The notes beneath the pieces are model-generated. The model made no database searches and had not been told where the DNA came from. It saw only the letters and a program-made list of their open reading frames with translations. From NCBI GenBank assembly GCA_028023455.1, contig JAQFVV010012398.1:4426682-4490681 (forward strand): 64,000 nucleotides of DNA, read 5' to 3'. Made by a program: the position numbers and the translations under genes. Below are positions 13,427 through 25,400 of this stretch, piece after piece; within the stretch, counting starts at the first letter, position 1, and each line of letters begins with the position of its first letter. This DNA comes from Epiperipatus broadwayi (Eukaryota; Onychophora; Udeonychophora; Euonychophora; Peripatidae).

Positions 13427-14927
13427 GAATATTCACATGAATGTTTTGGTCATTTATACAGAAAAGGTAGTCTATATAATTTAAACTAAACTTTTATTAA
13501 TGCTTAGCATGTGTTCAATGTGTAACATATAATCATAGCAATCTCACTTCTTTAGTGTTCAAAGTTTTTATGCACAGTTGATAATTATTTGAATATTTAA
13601 AAATATTTAAATTTATTTATTTAATATTCAAAGATATTTAAATCCCTCCAAAAATCCCATTTCTTTGAAAGAGTAATGCTTGTATCTTTTCTGTTTAGTG
13701 AGCATCAGTCTTTTGCTATTGCCCGAGCCTCTTTAATCTTTCATTTTCTGTCTTCCCTCTCAGTGCATACAATTCTAACTCTAGACAAATCAAATTTTAT
13801 GGCCAGAATTTTCTTTATGGTCCATAAATATTGAGAAATATGCATTAGTCTTATATGTTGTAATGTAGAGATTAGCAATGGATTCCCCATAATAAGCAAA
13901 CTTACTCATAGTTTGGTTATATTAAATTTTGTAGATGATTTGATGAACTGATTCTATGGGAAGTTAGTCATTTAGATTGTTAAGCAGTTGTTTTAGTTAT
14001 AAGGGAGTTTGAAAGCTTATGTTACATTTTCCAGAGCATATTCTTTTTTATTTCTGAGAGATTTTTAAAATGTATTGAATGCTTATTCATTTTTTATTCT
14101 CCATAGGTTGAAGCTGTGGGATTTTTTTAGTTTATTATAAAATCTATTGATTATATTAATACAATTCTTAATACAATCAATAGATTTTATAATAAACTAG
14201 CCCTTCACACACAGTTTCAATCTGTGAAGACTTACCAAATGGATAAGCCTTTCATAAATCCTGAAAGTCTCTCAGAAATTAAAAAGAAAATGCTCTGAAA
14301 AATATTACAAAAGCTTTTGAACTTCCCTATCACTAGACAAAATGTTTAACACTTCAAAAGACTAACTTCCTATGCAGTAAGCTCATCAAATCACTTCCAA
14401 AATTCAATGCAACTAAGCTATGTGTAAGTTTGCATATTATGGAGAATCAAGGACTAATCTCTCAATGAGAGAAGTCCAGCATAAATATCCATTACAATAA
14501 GACTATGAACAAAATTCCGGCTATAAATTTGATTTGTCTAGAGCTGGAATTATATGCATTGAGAGGAAAGATGGGAAATGAAAGATTAAAGAGGCTTGGA
14601 CAATAGCAAAAAATATATAGGCATCCCCCTCTTAAAGAAGTGGGCTTTTTGAAAGGGTTATAATATCTTTGAATATTAAGTAAATAAATTTAAATGTTTT
14701 TAAATATTCAAATAATTATCAAGTATACATAAAAGCATATAGTATATGAACATGGATGGGCTGTTCACCAACACGCATTAGGCAGCATGGTAAGTTTATT
14801 GGCTTTTTACCTCCGAGTTTAAGAATATTTTTTTAATATATACAATCATGACAGAAAAAATAAATCATGGTCCTTATTCCCAGGAGGCTTTAAATTCACC
14901 AACCAAGGCAGAGATTGGTGGCCGAAG

Positions 14928-16200
14928 GTGGAGGGTGCTAAGAATCCCCTGATTGTGGACTCAGGCTGCCATTTGATGACGACTTTTTATTTAGGTACTT
15001 ACAACTGCAGATCACTTTCAAGTGAAGGAAGATTGCAAGAGTTAGAAGAAGAACTATCTAATATTAAATGGGACATTATTGGACTTTGTGAAGTTAGAAG
15101 AAAAGGTGAAGAAACAATTGATTTAAAAAGTGGACATGTACTCTACTATAAAAGCACAAATATTGGAAATACAAGTGGAGTAGGATTCATTATAAATAAA
15201 AAATGGAAGAATAACATTGTGGAGATGGATGGTATATTGGACAGAGTAGCAAAATTAGATTTATAACTTAATAGCAGATACCAAATGTATATAATTCAGG
15301 TTTATGCCCCAACAAGTTCTCATAGTGATGAAGTAGTAGAAGATTTTTATATGGATGTACAAAAGGCTTTTGATCAGAGTAAACAACATTTTAAAATTGT
15401 TATGGGAGACTTTAATGCTAGAATTGGTAAACAAATGAAAGACAAAAATGTTGTAGGTAATTTTGGTTATGGTAATAGAAATGAGAAAGGACATAGACTT
15501 GTGGAGTTTGCAGAAAAAGAAAAACTTTATATTATGAATTCTTTTTTTAAGAAAAAGATTAAAAGGAAATGGACATGGAAGCATCCAAATGAAGGTACAG
15601 CAGAATTGGATTATATTTTGACTAACAGAAAATACATATTTCACAATTGTAATGTTCTTAATAAATTTAACACAGTAAGTGATCATCGATTAGTAAGATG
15701 TAAGATACATATTAATGCAAAACTAGAGAGACAAAAATTATTAAGAAAAACAATATTTACAGTTGATATTCCTAATCTTCAGAAACATTCTAATGAATTT
15801 AAATTAGAACTTACAAATCGGTTTCAAGTATTAGTAGATTCAGATTTGAATGACATTAATAGGAAAATAAGCAATACACTTTTAAAAACTGCAACAAAGA
15901 TAGCTGGTAGAAAAAAGCAGCAATTCATCAGTAAAATTTCTACTGAGACTAGAGAATTTATGAAGAAAAGAAGGAATATGAGGATATACAACAATGATGC
16001 ATTAAAAAAGATTGAATATCTCAAATTTTGTAAAATGGTGCAGAAAAGAGTTGAAATTGATATAAGAAAGTATAATTGTGAACTAGCTAGGAAAGCTGTA
16101 GAAGAGAATAAAAGTCTAAAGAGTGTAAAACAACATTTTGGCATTGGTAGGAAATGTATATCTGCAATAAAAAAAAAAAGATGGCATTATTACTTAAAAG
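14928..16200 (+). pseudogene. RTE LINE endonuclease region (broken)
   Basis: APE-type endonuclease, which nicks target DNA to prime reverse transcription. The family motif series is visible in order: TYNCRSL near the start, GLCEVRRKG (catalytic Glu), VYAPTS at about 15300, GDFNARIG (metal-binding Asp/Asn) at about 15407, ELDYILTNRK at about 15605 and SDHRLV (catalytic His) at about 15680. A TAA at 15264-15266 interrupts the frame before VYAPTS, although the same frame continues on the other side. A slip at the A-run near 16170-16180 then moves the frame into the RT part. The catalytic residues are kept, so the inactivation is by stops and frameshifts. Confidence 0.9.
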
Positions 16201-17780
16201 AGATGACATCATGAAATACATAGAAGACTTCTATCAAGAATTATATAGTAATAAAGTACAAGTACCTCCTATACCTATTATATCTTCTGAATTGCCCAGA
16301 ATTTTGAATGAGGAAGTGAGACATGGAATTAAATTTATGAAGAAAGGGAAGGCTCCAGGTAATGATGGAATTATAATTGATATATTAAAAGAAGCAAATG
16401 AAGAAATAGAAAAATTTTTGGCAAAGTTATATTCCAAATGTCTAAATGATAAAGATGTACCAGATGATTGAAAGAATGCAGTATTAATATTAATATTTAA
16501 AAAAGGTGATAAAGAAGATATTAGAAATTACAGACCTATCAGTCTTTTATCAGTTTTATACAAAATTTTTACTAAGATAATTGCAACTCATCTACAGAGA
16601 ACACCGGACTTCCACCAACCAAGAGAACAAGCTGGATTTAAAAGTAGTTTTAGTACAGTAGATCATATCCAGGTATTGAGGGAAGTTATAGAAAGGACAA
16701 ATGAATATGAGTTGCCATTATGCTTAGGATTTGTAGATTATGAAAAGGCATTTGATTCTATAAACATTTCTTCAGTGATTAAAGCATCGGATCATCAAGA
16801 TATAGATCCAGGATATTGTCATATTTTAAAGAATATTTATAAAAACACAACAGCAACAATTAGATTACATAATGATAGTAGGAAAGTCAACATTGAGATG
16901 GGTGTAAGACAAGGTGACTCCATATCTCCAAAACTTTTTACAGCAGTGCTGCAAGAAGTATTTTGCAGATTAAAATGGGAAGCTAAAGGGGTGAAAATAA
17001 ATGGAGACTATTTAAGTCATTTAGATTTTGCAGATGATGTAGTTGTTTTTGCAAATAATGCTTTAGAGTTACAGGAAATGTTGCAGGAGTTATCAGATGA
17101 AAGTAGGACTAAAGATAAATGTTAAAAAGACTAAAGTAATGTTTAATAGATTTTCTCAACATATGAAAATTAAGATTGATTATGATGAATTAGAAGAAGT
17201 TAACAGTTACAAATATCTTGGTCAGATTATTAATACAGATGGAAACATAATGGATGAAATTAATCATAGAATTAAACTTGGTTGGAGTGCTTTTGGTAGA
17301 AATAACTTGATACTAAAAGGAAATATGCCTGTGTGTTTGAAAAGGAAGGTTTTTAATAAATGTGTTTTGCCAGTTCTTACTTATGGATCTGAGACTTGGA
17401 CACTTAATAGAAGAGCAATACAGAGACTTCAAACCACTCAAAGAAGTATGGAGAGATGCATGTTGGAAGTAAAAAGAAGAGATTGAAAATGCAATGTATG
17501 GGTAAGAGAACAAATAGGTGTTACTGATCTCCTTGAAAAAATTAAAAGACTGAAGTGGAGTTGGGCTGGACATATTGCTAGAAGAGATGATAATAGGTGG
17601 TCAATTGAAATTTTAAACTGGAGTCCAAGAGATTGTAAAAGACCCAGAAAGAGACCACATATGAGATGGATGGATGAAGTAAGAAAGTATGCAGGGGTGA
17701 TGTGGAGAAGAGAAGCTAAAGATCGGAAAAGATGGATTGAACTTGGAGAGACCATCCTGCCATGGATTGATAATGGTTGA
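16154..17780 (+). pseudogene. RTE LINE reverse transcriptase and C-terminus (broken)
   Basis: Reverse transcriptase that copies element RNA at the nicked target. Motifs in order: GKAPGNDGI at about 16347, RNYRPISLLS at about 16525, FVDYEKAFDS (first catalytic Asp) at about 16730, GVRQGDSISPKLF at about 16902, and LDFADDVVVFAN (catalytic FADD box) at about 17020. Then come KYLGQII and, in the C-terminal region, GSETWTLNRR and LKWSWAGHIARR. Breaks: TGA at 16469-16471, where relatives have Trp; a frameshift near 17100; TGA at 17484-17486. The last frame ends at about 17780, directly before the TGATGA tail, so the 3' UTR is minimal, as is usual for RTE. Confidence 0.9.
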
Positions 17781-17945
17781 TGATGATGATACATAAAAGC
17801 TCCGATTGAACACTGAGATTGCTATGATTATGATATATTAAATATCGAAAGCATGCTAAGCATTAATAAAAGCTAAGTTTAAATTATATAGACTACTTTT
17901 TTGTATGAAAATGACCAGAACATTTATGTGAATATTACAATTATG

Positions 17946-18208
17946 CAAAAAAAAAAATCTTTGGTTTTGATAATATATTAAAAGTACATAGACAATATAA
18001 CATATATGATAATAAAATGCATATTTTACACATAGAATTCTTTTTTCTAATTATTAATTACACTTTTATTAAAGCTTTTAATCTATTGTAGGACAAATAT
18101 TGAATGTATACACAAGTAGTTAGTGAAAACTATTTTCATGTTGATTAATAAAATTTTGTTCTAATGTTCTATATACATGCTAATCGGCTTTGCGCCACTA
18201 ATTGGCAC
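17946..18208 (-). repeat. Possible LTR-start remnant next to (AT)n
   Basis: On the minus strand this begins TGTGCCAATTAGTGGCGCA directly after an (AT)n tract. A stretch containing CATGTATATA, AACAAAATTTTATTAAT and similar pieces follows, resembling the first 60 bases of the element 2 LTR. It also shows the inverted TGTGCCAA/TTGGC motif of that family. The inner boundary cannot be fixed and no internal region or partner was found. Confidence 0.35.
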
Positions 18209-18226
18209 AATATATATATATATATA

Positions 18227-18712
18227 TAACCATTAAAAACCAGTCAACACGTAATCAAACCAATATAGATAGTAATCAATATTTCTCACTGTTGTCAAGG
18301 CAACCTCTCTCCTTTTAATAATAAGAGTGCAAATCCACTCTTATTAATGGTCCAATGAATATATATGGACACGTAAAGATTGCTTTGAGCATTTTTCACT
18401 TATTATTTAAATAATACATGAGCAATTTAAAAGTATTGCAGTTTGTAATATTATAATTGACTATTAGTCTTCATTACATGGACATGTTTATTTCATGTTT
18501 AAAGAGGTTTATTTAAATTTCATTGTATCAATATTTCATTCTCTGTGGTCAAGTTGCAATCTTTAAGTGTCCATATATATTCATTGGATTATTAATAAGA
18601 ATGGATTTCCACTCTAATTATTAAAAGAAGAAAGGTTGCCTTGACAACAGTGAGAAATATTGATTACTATCTATATTGGTATGTTTAGATGTTGACTGGT
18701 TTCTAATGGTTA
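18227..18712. mobile_element. Foldback/MITE element, ~490 bp
   Basis: The left arm (18227-18400) and right arm (about 18550-18712) are inverted complements. Landmarks are TAACCATTAAAAACCAGTCA against TGACTGGTTTCTAATGGTTA, GATAGTAATCAATATTTCTC against its complement near 18655, TTGTCAAGGCAACC against GGTTGCCTTGACAA, and GTCCATATATATTCATTGGA at about 18575. The unpaired centre is AT-rich and carries no coding sequence. This is a typical non-autonomous DNA element, and (AT)n lies at its left edge. Confidence 0.82.
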
Positions 18713-19818
18713 CATATTATCCTATTTAGCTTTGAGCATTATTTTCCTTTTACACACACATATATATATGATTTTCTCCCAAAATTGCACTGAATAGTAT
18801 AGAATAGTGTTAAGTGTGATAAGATTCCTACCTCTGAATTGATCATTAACTGAAAAAAATATTTAAAATAATCTGATCATTTGAATGAAACTGATCATAC
18901 CTAGATTACTATTGTATGTCTCTCAATAATCCTAAAAGCTTATGATTATTTATTTTATTTGTTTCTAAAATTAATAATATATATTTTTAAAAAAACAAAT
19001 GTATATATCACTCTATACAAGTTTTAAACATTAATTTGCTTATCATTTACTCAAATATTATAATTGCTTTTTTCATCTTCGAAAAGAAAAATAATTTATC
19101 TAAAAAACACTTTTTGTAAATTATATTTTAATTATATATAATTTTAAGTCATTATTTTTATCAATGCATTTTTCATTTCATACTCCACCATATAACAATC
19201 ATCCAGCAGCACAGAAAGTCAGACAACTCTCCAATTAAGCTTGCATTTTGGAATCATTTCACTTTTCAAGTGAGTTAGATATAGGCACGTGGAATAACTC
19301 ATATATATATTAGATGTATTTAAACTTAAATTTATATATATATATATATTTTAGATATATTTAAAGCTTCAATTTCATTATACATTCCTAAAACGTATTT
19401 AAAAAAAATATCTGAAAAAACAATTGTCCCAATGATATACACTTATCTATTGACCCGGTTTATAATCTTTCATAAATATTTTCATCATTTGTTCAATATT
19501 TAAAGATAGAAAATTATTACAGTTATTTCACAAATGAATGTATTAATGATTATTACTAATCATTTGATAAACTATAAAAATTGTAATTGTTCATTTCTTC
19601 TTATAATTTTGATTTTGAAAAAATTGATAATTTTATATAATGTCAACATCTCACTAAAAATTAAAATGTAAAAGTCTATTTTTATTTTATATTCACATTT
19701 CGATAGTAAATGTTGAAATTAGATTCTAAGCTTAACCTCCCCCTCTAATATATGAGTAAATCGTTAGTTTGCTTTACTACACAAAAAGATTTAGAAACTT
19801 TTATTTATAGTTAATTTA
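18713..19818. other. AT-rich stretch, no gene recognised
   Basis: Contains (AT)n tracts near 18765 and 19335 and otherwise nothing recognisable. By position it may be intron of the downstream glycosyltransferase gene. Confidence 0.4.
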
Positions 19819-20562
19819 TATATAGAGCTCGCAAAAACAAACTCTTAACAAGCTTTGTAGAATACCCTCAGCCTCAGACCGGTTTTTGCTACTGGCGTCC
19901 TCAGTGAGGTGCTAGGATATTTAATCATTAGATTAAAAATACCAGGACAAGCCCAACACTTTATCTAATATATAACTATTAAGTAGAAACTCAGAATTTT
20001 TCAGACATCTATATGTCTTCCAATCCAGATATCTAACTTAAATAGCCATATGAGACTGAACCAAGTTCAGATACACCATATATTAATAGCTTTAGCAATA
20101 TAAAATTGCCAAAGCCATCATAGCAAAAAAAAAAATAAAAAAAATATATAGTCAGATGTCACATGACCTAATTTAATAAGTTTGTGTTTACAAGTGTTAC
20201 ATATAGAGCTCACAAAAACAAACTCTTAACAAGCTTTGTAGAATACCCCCAACCTCAGACCGGTTTCGGCTACTGGTGTCCATATGGCTATTTAAATTAG
20301 ATAGCTGGATTGGAAGGAATATGGATGTCTGAAAATTTCAGTTTCTATTTAATAGTTATACATTAGATAAAGTGCTGAGTTGCCCTGGTATTTTTAATCT
20401 AACGATTGAATATCCTAACACCTCACTGAGGACATCAATAGCAGAAACCAGTCTGAGATTAGGGGTATTCTACAGAACTTGTTAAGAATTTGTTTTTGTG
20501 AGCTCTATATATATAACATTTGTAAACACATGCTTATTAAATTAGGTCATGTAACATCTGAC
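19819..20562. mobile_element. MITE with long TIRs plus an inverted extra copy
   Basis: A MITE-like unit spans 20151-20562. Its ends are GTCAGATGTCACATGACC and the near-complement GGTCATGTAACATCTGAC, and its terminal inverted repeats extend about 130 bp inward, including GAGCTCACAAAAACAAA and TCAGACCGGTTT. The flank at 19819 to about 20070 is a second, incomplete copy in opposite orientation to the right half (20281-20513). It shares CTCAGTGAGGTG, ATTAGATTAAAAATACCAGG and CTTCCAATCCAG. The block ends 80 bases before the coding exon, so it probably sits in the 5' intron and could form a large hairpin in the pre-mRNA. No transposase is encoded. Confidence 0.8.
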
Positions 20563-20621
20563 TTGATTTTTTTTTTTTAGTTAATTTATTATTCGGTAAT
20601 TGTTTATTATATATTAATAAT

Positions 20622-20642
20622 GTATGTTTTATTTAATTTCAG
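20622..20642 (+). other. Predicted 3' splice site before the start codon
   Basis: A T-rich run ending in TTTAATTTCAG lies immediately before the ATG at 20643. This suggests that a 5' UTR intron ends exactly at the start codon and that one or more untranslated exons lie upstream. The upstream exon was not identified. Confidence 0.6.
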
Positions 20643-21890
20643 ATGTATTCCAAAGAAGAAATGCTTTCTCGCCATACACTACTATTTAAAATTTTCTTGC
20701 TGATTTGTGCTTTAAATTTTTTATTTTTATGGATATTCTTAACAAAAGTAAACATAAATATTGGAATTTATGAAAATATATCAAATAATTCATTAATCTA
20801 CACATTTCAGTCTACTCTTATTGCCATATATCCAAATAAAAATATTACTACAAAATATTGGACTTGGAATAAAACAAATATAAGTTTTAACAAATATAAT
20901 TTATTATCTAGCAATAAAATTGTATTAACTAATACTATTTTAAATACAAACAGCAGTACACCTACTGGATCAAAAAAGAAAAAAAAATCAACTATAAAAA
21001 ATAGTTTAATAAATATAAACACTACATATGGAGTAAATAATCAGCATATATTTGAATATATAATTCTTGAAAAAAAAATATGTAATTTTACAAATTCAAA
21101 GACTTTAGTAATTATATTTATTCATACTGATCCAAAACATTTTAAGCATCGATCAGTTATAAGACAAACATTAGGCAATATAACAATAAATTTAAAATAT
21201 AAAATAGCTATCTTATTTGTAATGGGAAAATCATCAAATAAGAAAGTACAAAAAGATATTACTTCAGAAAGTCAACAATTTCATGATATTATTCAAAAAA
21301 CATTCATTGATTCTTACAAAAATTTAACACACAAAGCATTAGCTGGATTACAGTGGGTCATTACTTATTGTTCTCAGGCAAAATTAATTATAAAAATGGA
21401 TGATGACATCGCAATAAATATATTTAATCTTTTCCAATATTTGGATATCTTCCAAAAAGAAATTAATATTAATAAACATTCCATTGCTTGTTATATTTGG
21501 CCAATAAAGTCAGTCTCTAGGAACAAATATTTTAAGTGGTATGTATCAAAACAAGAGTTTGAAAATGACAAATTTCCACCATATTGTTCTGGATCAGCAT
21601 ATATATTAACTCCTCAAACTGCTTCTGCTCTTTATGAAGCTTCTTTGAATACTCCATATTTTTGGGTAGATGACTGTTTCATAACTGGAATTATAGGTGC
21701 AAAAATAAATGTCACATTGTATAAAATAAATCATTTATATGAATTATTTCCCAGAACTTCAATATCAATAGAGAAAAAATTACTTAAGGATGGAATCTTT
21801 GCTCATGCACAAAATAATTTAAATATTATTCAAACTTTATGGATAAAAGTCATTCAAAATTTTAAAAATATAACATCATCATCATTATAA
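20643..21890 (+). CDS. Beta-1,3-galactosyltransferase-like (GT31) enzyme
   Basis: Golgi type II membrane glycosyltransferase expected to add a hexose (galactose or GlcNAc) in beta-1,3 linkage to glycans. The 415-residue protein has a short cytosolic N-terminus, one membrane anchor at about residues 12-33, a low-complexity Asn/Lys/Thr stem to about 145 (with a run of five Lys at 111-115 and several N-glycosylation sequons), and a catalytic domain from about 150. Family motifs: HRSVIRQTLG at 169-178, the metal-binding KMDDD at 251-255 and FPPYCSGSAYILT at 311-323. WVDDCFITG at 341-349 stands where most members have an EDV motif. Length and single coding exon suit the family. The ATG directly follows a predicted splice acceptor, and no other good start lies upstream. 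Sugar and acceptor specificity cannot be read from sequence. The Asn/Lys/Ile-rich composition follows the local AT bias. Confidence 0.9.
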   Translation: MYSKEEMLSRHTLLFKIFLLICALNFLFLWIFLTKVNINIGIYENISNNSLIYTFQSTLIAIYPNKNITTKYWTWNKTNISFNKYNLLSSNKIVLTNTILNTNSSTPTGSKKKKKSTIKNSLININTTYGVNNQHIFEYIILEKKICNFTNSKTLVIIFIHTDPKHFKHRSVIRQTLGNITINLKYKIAILFVMGKSSNKKVQKDITSESQQFHDIIQKTFIDSYKNLTHKALAGLQWVITYCSQAKLIIKMDDDIAINIFNLFQYLDIFQKEININKHSIACYIWPIKSVSRNKYFKWYVSKQEFENDKFPPYCSGSAYILTPQTASALYEASLNTPYFWVDDCFITGIIGAKINVTLYKINHLYELFPRTSISIEKKLLKDGIFAHAQNNLNIIQTLWIKVIQNFKNITSSSL

Positions 21891-22063
21891 ATTATCTGGC
21901 AAAAGTAGTTTCTGCATATTGGCCTCCAAACTGCTTTAAACCTGTTTTGCACAGCTCCAATCTTTAATTGTAATGATATAAAATTATTTAATGAGTTATT
22001 GAATTTAATATGGTGTTATTCAAGTTAAGTTCGTTGTACAAAGACAGGTTGGAGCAATTATCC

Positions 22064-22069
22064 AATAAA
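22064..22069 (+). promoter_or_regulatory. Candidate polyadenylation signal
   Basis: An AATAAA hexamer lies about 175 bases after the glycosyltransferase stop codon, a plausible 3' UTR length. Other AATAAA copies occur further on by chance in AT-rich DNA, so this is only a candidate. Confidence 0.35.
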
Positions 22070-22278
22070 AGGTAACAGCCAATTAATTATACATTGGTGG
22101 AAGTTTGCCATTGCTTATCATCGTTTTAGATAATTTATTCTGGTAGTTAATATTTTAACATATATAAAACATGAAACTATTCATTGTTCAAATATTATTA
22201 TTTAAATATATTTAATTGTTACTGACATTAATATTATTAGAACTATATACATGTATATGTACATTAAACTATATATAT

Positions 22279-22408
22279 ATAAATAAATATTAGAAAATAC
22301 TGTACTTAAAAGTTAAAAAAAAAATCTATAAACGTCACTTAGGAGCACTTTCAACTATCCTTGTTTTTATAAACTTTTAAATACCGTATTTTCTAATATT
22401 TATTTATA
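22279..22408. repeat. Small inverted repeat (hairpin, ~130 bp)
   Basis: Arms of about 35 bp (AAATATTAGAAAATAC...AAAAGTT and its complement ending in ATTTTCTAATATTT) flank a loop of about 55 bases. It looks like a MITE remnant or a hairpin downstream of the glycosyltransferase. Confidence 0.6.
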
Positions 22409-22463
22409 AATTTACATATATTATTTTGAAGAAATACAGACATGATTTGTAATATATATATAT

Positions 22464-25400
22464 TGTAACATAAATAAAAGTACGAGAAGAATTATAATAA
22501 TAATACCAGAGTAGTGGCTATTAATCAAAAGGCATGGAGCTGAATAAAATATGATCAAAATGCTTATATCAAACATATTAAGGATTAAGCATTGTAACTT
22601 AAATAAACTTGATCAAGAAAAAGGAATTGTAATATGCAACTTGCTGAGTATAAGCTATTAAACAAAAGATTAGATTGAGTTATTAATCATAATAAGGGGA
22701 CTCATACACATAAATAGTCATCGAAATTTAATGCTTTCAATACTCAAGTAAATATTAATTATAAATAAAAAATATCGGTGGCTTAATTCAGCAATTTCTA
22801 CCTAAGATTTTCAAAGAGATCATAATATCAATAATTAGAAATAATAATGCTTGTAGAATAATCATTTAAGGTGTGTGGCCTATTTCAAACCCTGGTTAGG
22901 CAGACATTGTATCATCAATAAACAAGTAGAAACCATAAACAATTATTAAGAACAAACTATTATAATTTAGGAAATAACATCAAGTGGGTGAGTACACTAG
23001 TAACTCAATAAAATATCTTCTCAGGTATACAGAAGATAGATTTTATTCACTTTCATCTCTTGGCTTGATTTCAAGTGCATATTTAAATAAATAACAAGTG
23101 AATATGGTCTAGCAGGGCGCCACTAGATTATCTGAACCTAGACACAGTTATATCTTATAACCCTTTCACATGTACCGGGTTTGAATCCCTTTTTGGTACT
23201 TTATTTCTAATAAAAAATGGAGGATTTTACTTTTAGATCCATATCACTGTATGCCCTAATATTTAGGTAAACATAAATCATCCTTAAACTAAAGTGGAGT
23301 ATATAAATTCATCAGACAGAAATCATTTCCCAGATCTTAATATAATAAATGCATTTTCAATATCTTTATAAGTTTTACTAGCTCAGATTACCATTAATTT
23401 AGGATGGCAATACACTCATCCTTGCATGATATACATGATGGAATGGTGGTTATTACAATTATTCACAAATGTCAACTAAATACCATGAAATTACTATTTA
23501 TTTATGGCCTTTAAACATTTATCTATCTCATTAAGTAAAACGTGATGATGATGATGATGACAATGATAACGATAATGGTTTCAACCACAGCTTTAGGACT
23601 AAGCCTAATCTTAAAATTTATTTTCAGAAATTAATAATTAGTGGCTAATCTTAGTATATCTAATTGGAACTAAATAGCTAATATTCACCTTGATGATGAA
23701 TGATCACAACTAATAAAAAATATATATATACTCTTAATGAAATATATATACCTCTGTTTAATAAAACAAATTAACATTTATTACTGGATTTCTAACGTAT
23801 ACATAAAAATTTCTATATCTACATGAAAATTAATATTAACAACAATAATCATAATCGACTGTTTTAAAATCATAACATTAATTTTAAATTCGTCCCCCTT
23901 TCCTGTCAAATATATATAATGTATTTCAAATTGGACACTAAGTTTGCTAAAGTTTTCAATTCACAAGAAAATATTTCATAAAAAAATATTCATTCTTTTT
24001 TTTTCTCTTTTGCACACATACTTTTACAATATAACCAGTAAAGTAAAATGATTAAAAATAAATGTTAGTAAAATTGGAAAGAGCAAGTTTGTTAGAAACA
24101 AGTTTTAAAGTACCTTTTCTCCCCCTACCTTCTAAGCTCTGAAATGCTATACTTTAACTTAAAACACAAATAATCCAATATTTTAATACTGTCTCTTATG
24201 TTACATTCACACACAATTACATATATGCAACAAGTATTATTATGTATGTGCGTGTTTATCCCCATGAAAACTAAAAGATTATTTAAAACCAAAATAATAA
24301 TACAAAAAAAATATATTTTACATATCAATAACATTTCATAACTTTAGGTTAATAGACAATCATAATTTTAGTTCATATAAAATCATTAATGAAGCTTATG
24401 GTTATCACTAGTAAGAAATTCTTGGTTTCAATCGATCTTAGCTGTTTTAAAAGTTCTGAGATAACAAACGAAAATATACAACTTTATTGCTAAAGTTTTA
24501 CTAAGTCTCTGATATCATAAAGAAAATATATATAAAAAAATTCATATTACCAGTTCTATTCTTTGGTAGAAACTTCCAATGATTCAAATTTATCTTGTTT
24601 AATATCTATACTTTGGCAGCAACAATTTCCATGTTTCTTTGGAACCGTCTCTTTAAGTGTATAATTATTTGATGGTGATGATTCTACTGAGGTTATTTGC
24701 TTTAATGGGAATTATATTGGCAGTGGAACTTTTCTTCCCTTCCTATTAAGCATGATTCTTTTAATTGATAAAGTATATCAGTTGTCTTCAGGTTTATACT
24801 TTTTCTTGGGTTTAAACTCAGTCACTGGATTCAATTTGTAGTAGATGATTCAATTTGTACTAGATGATTTAATACTTATCAATCGATTAATTATTTTCCT
24901 TGAGCTCTCAAATGCAGGTGAATCTTTTCTCTTACTGAAAATATCGCATTTCTTTCAATCATCAGGTGTATAATATTTTATTTCAGACAAGACTTTATTA
25001 TTATTATTATTTTCTCCCTATATGATGTACTAGATCTGGGGGCCAGAAAAGCCCAAGATGACCTATATATTTTTCCTAGCCTGACATCCTTATATTTTAA
25101 TCTTCAAAAACTTTATATTAAAAAAAAAAAAGATTTTAAAATTGATATCTGATGAATCAAACGCTTGTCTCTTAGTTTCAATATTTAAAAAAATCTCCCC
25201 CTCTGATTTTTCCCAGACAGGTTTTATACTTGATTTTTGAGTCAACTCATCCAATTAGAGTGATAGTGTGACTTTCTCTATCTGCTGGTTAAAGAAAAAT
25301 ATAAAAATCACACTATCTCGATTATTCAGATTAATCCTGTTTTGAAGTAAAAATTGTCTTAATCCCTTTTTTTCTCATGTACCTGTCACAACTGTCTGAG

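Larger units (their letters stand above)
14737..17788 (+). mobile_element. RTE-clade LINE, nearly full length, inactive
   Basis: Non-LTR retrotransposon of about 3.05 kb with an APE-type endonuclease, a reverse transcriptase and a C-terminal region. It ends in (TGA)n with no long poly-A, as is typical of the RTE/BovB clade. A 12-bp target duplication (ATACATAAAAGC) at 14725-14736 and 17789-17800 marks both ends, and comparison with the intact left foldback arm confirms the insertion point. About 190 bp of 5' leader precede the coding region. The frame is broken by three in-frame stops (15264, 16469, 17484) and two frameshifts (near 16175 and 17100), so it cannot encode a full protein. Shorter relatives lie at 48163 and 60911. 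Confidence 0.93.
13427..17936. mobile_element. Palindromic foldback element split by a LINE
   Basis: Two long inverted arms meet near 14164. The innermost pair is a perfect 24-bp inverted repeat at 14129-14152 and 14176-14199. The left arm runs 13427-14152. The right arm runs 14176-14736 and resumes at 17801-17936 after the RTE insertion. Complementary landmarks include GTAGTCTATATAATTTAAAC near 13467 against its complement near 17880, and CTTCTTTAGTG near 13548. Without the insertion the element is about 1.45 kb and nearly all inverted repeat, as in foldback or MITE-type DNA transposons. No transposase is present. Part of another copy lies at 63500-63765. Confidence 0.8.

Noticed and set aside
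15261-15686. 141-codon minus-strand frame, and similar minus-strand frames at 15824-16144 and 17438-17794
   Set aside because: They lie antisense to the LINE endonuclease and RT regions, whose plus-strand motifs are clear.
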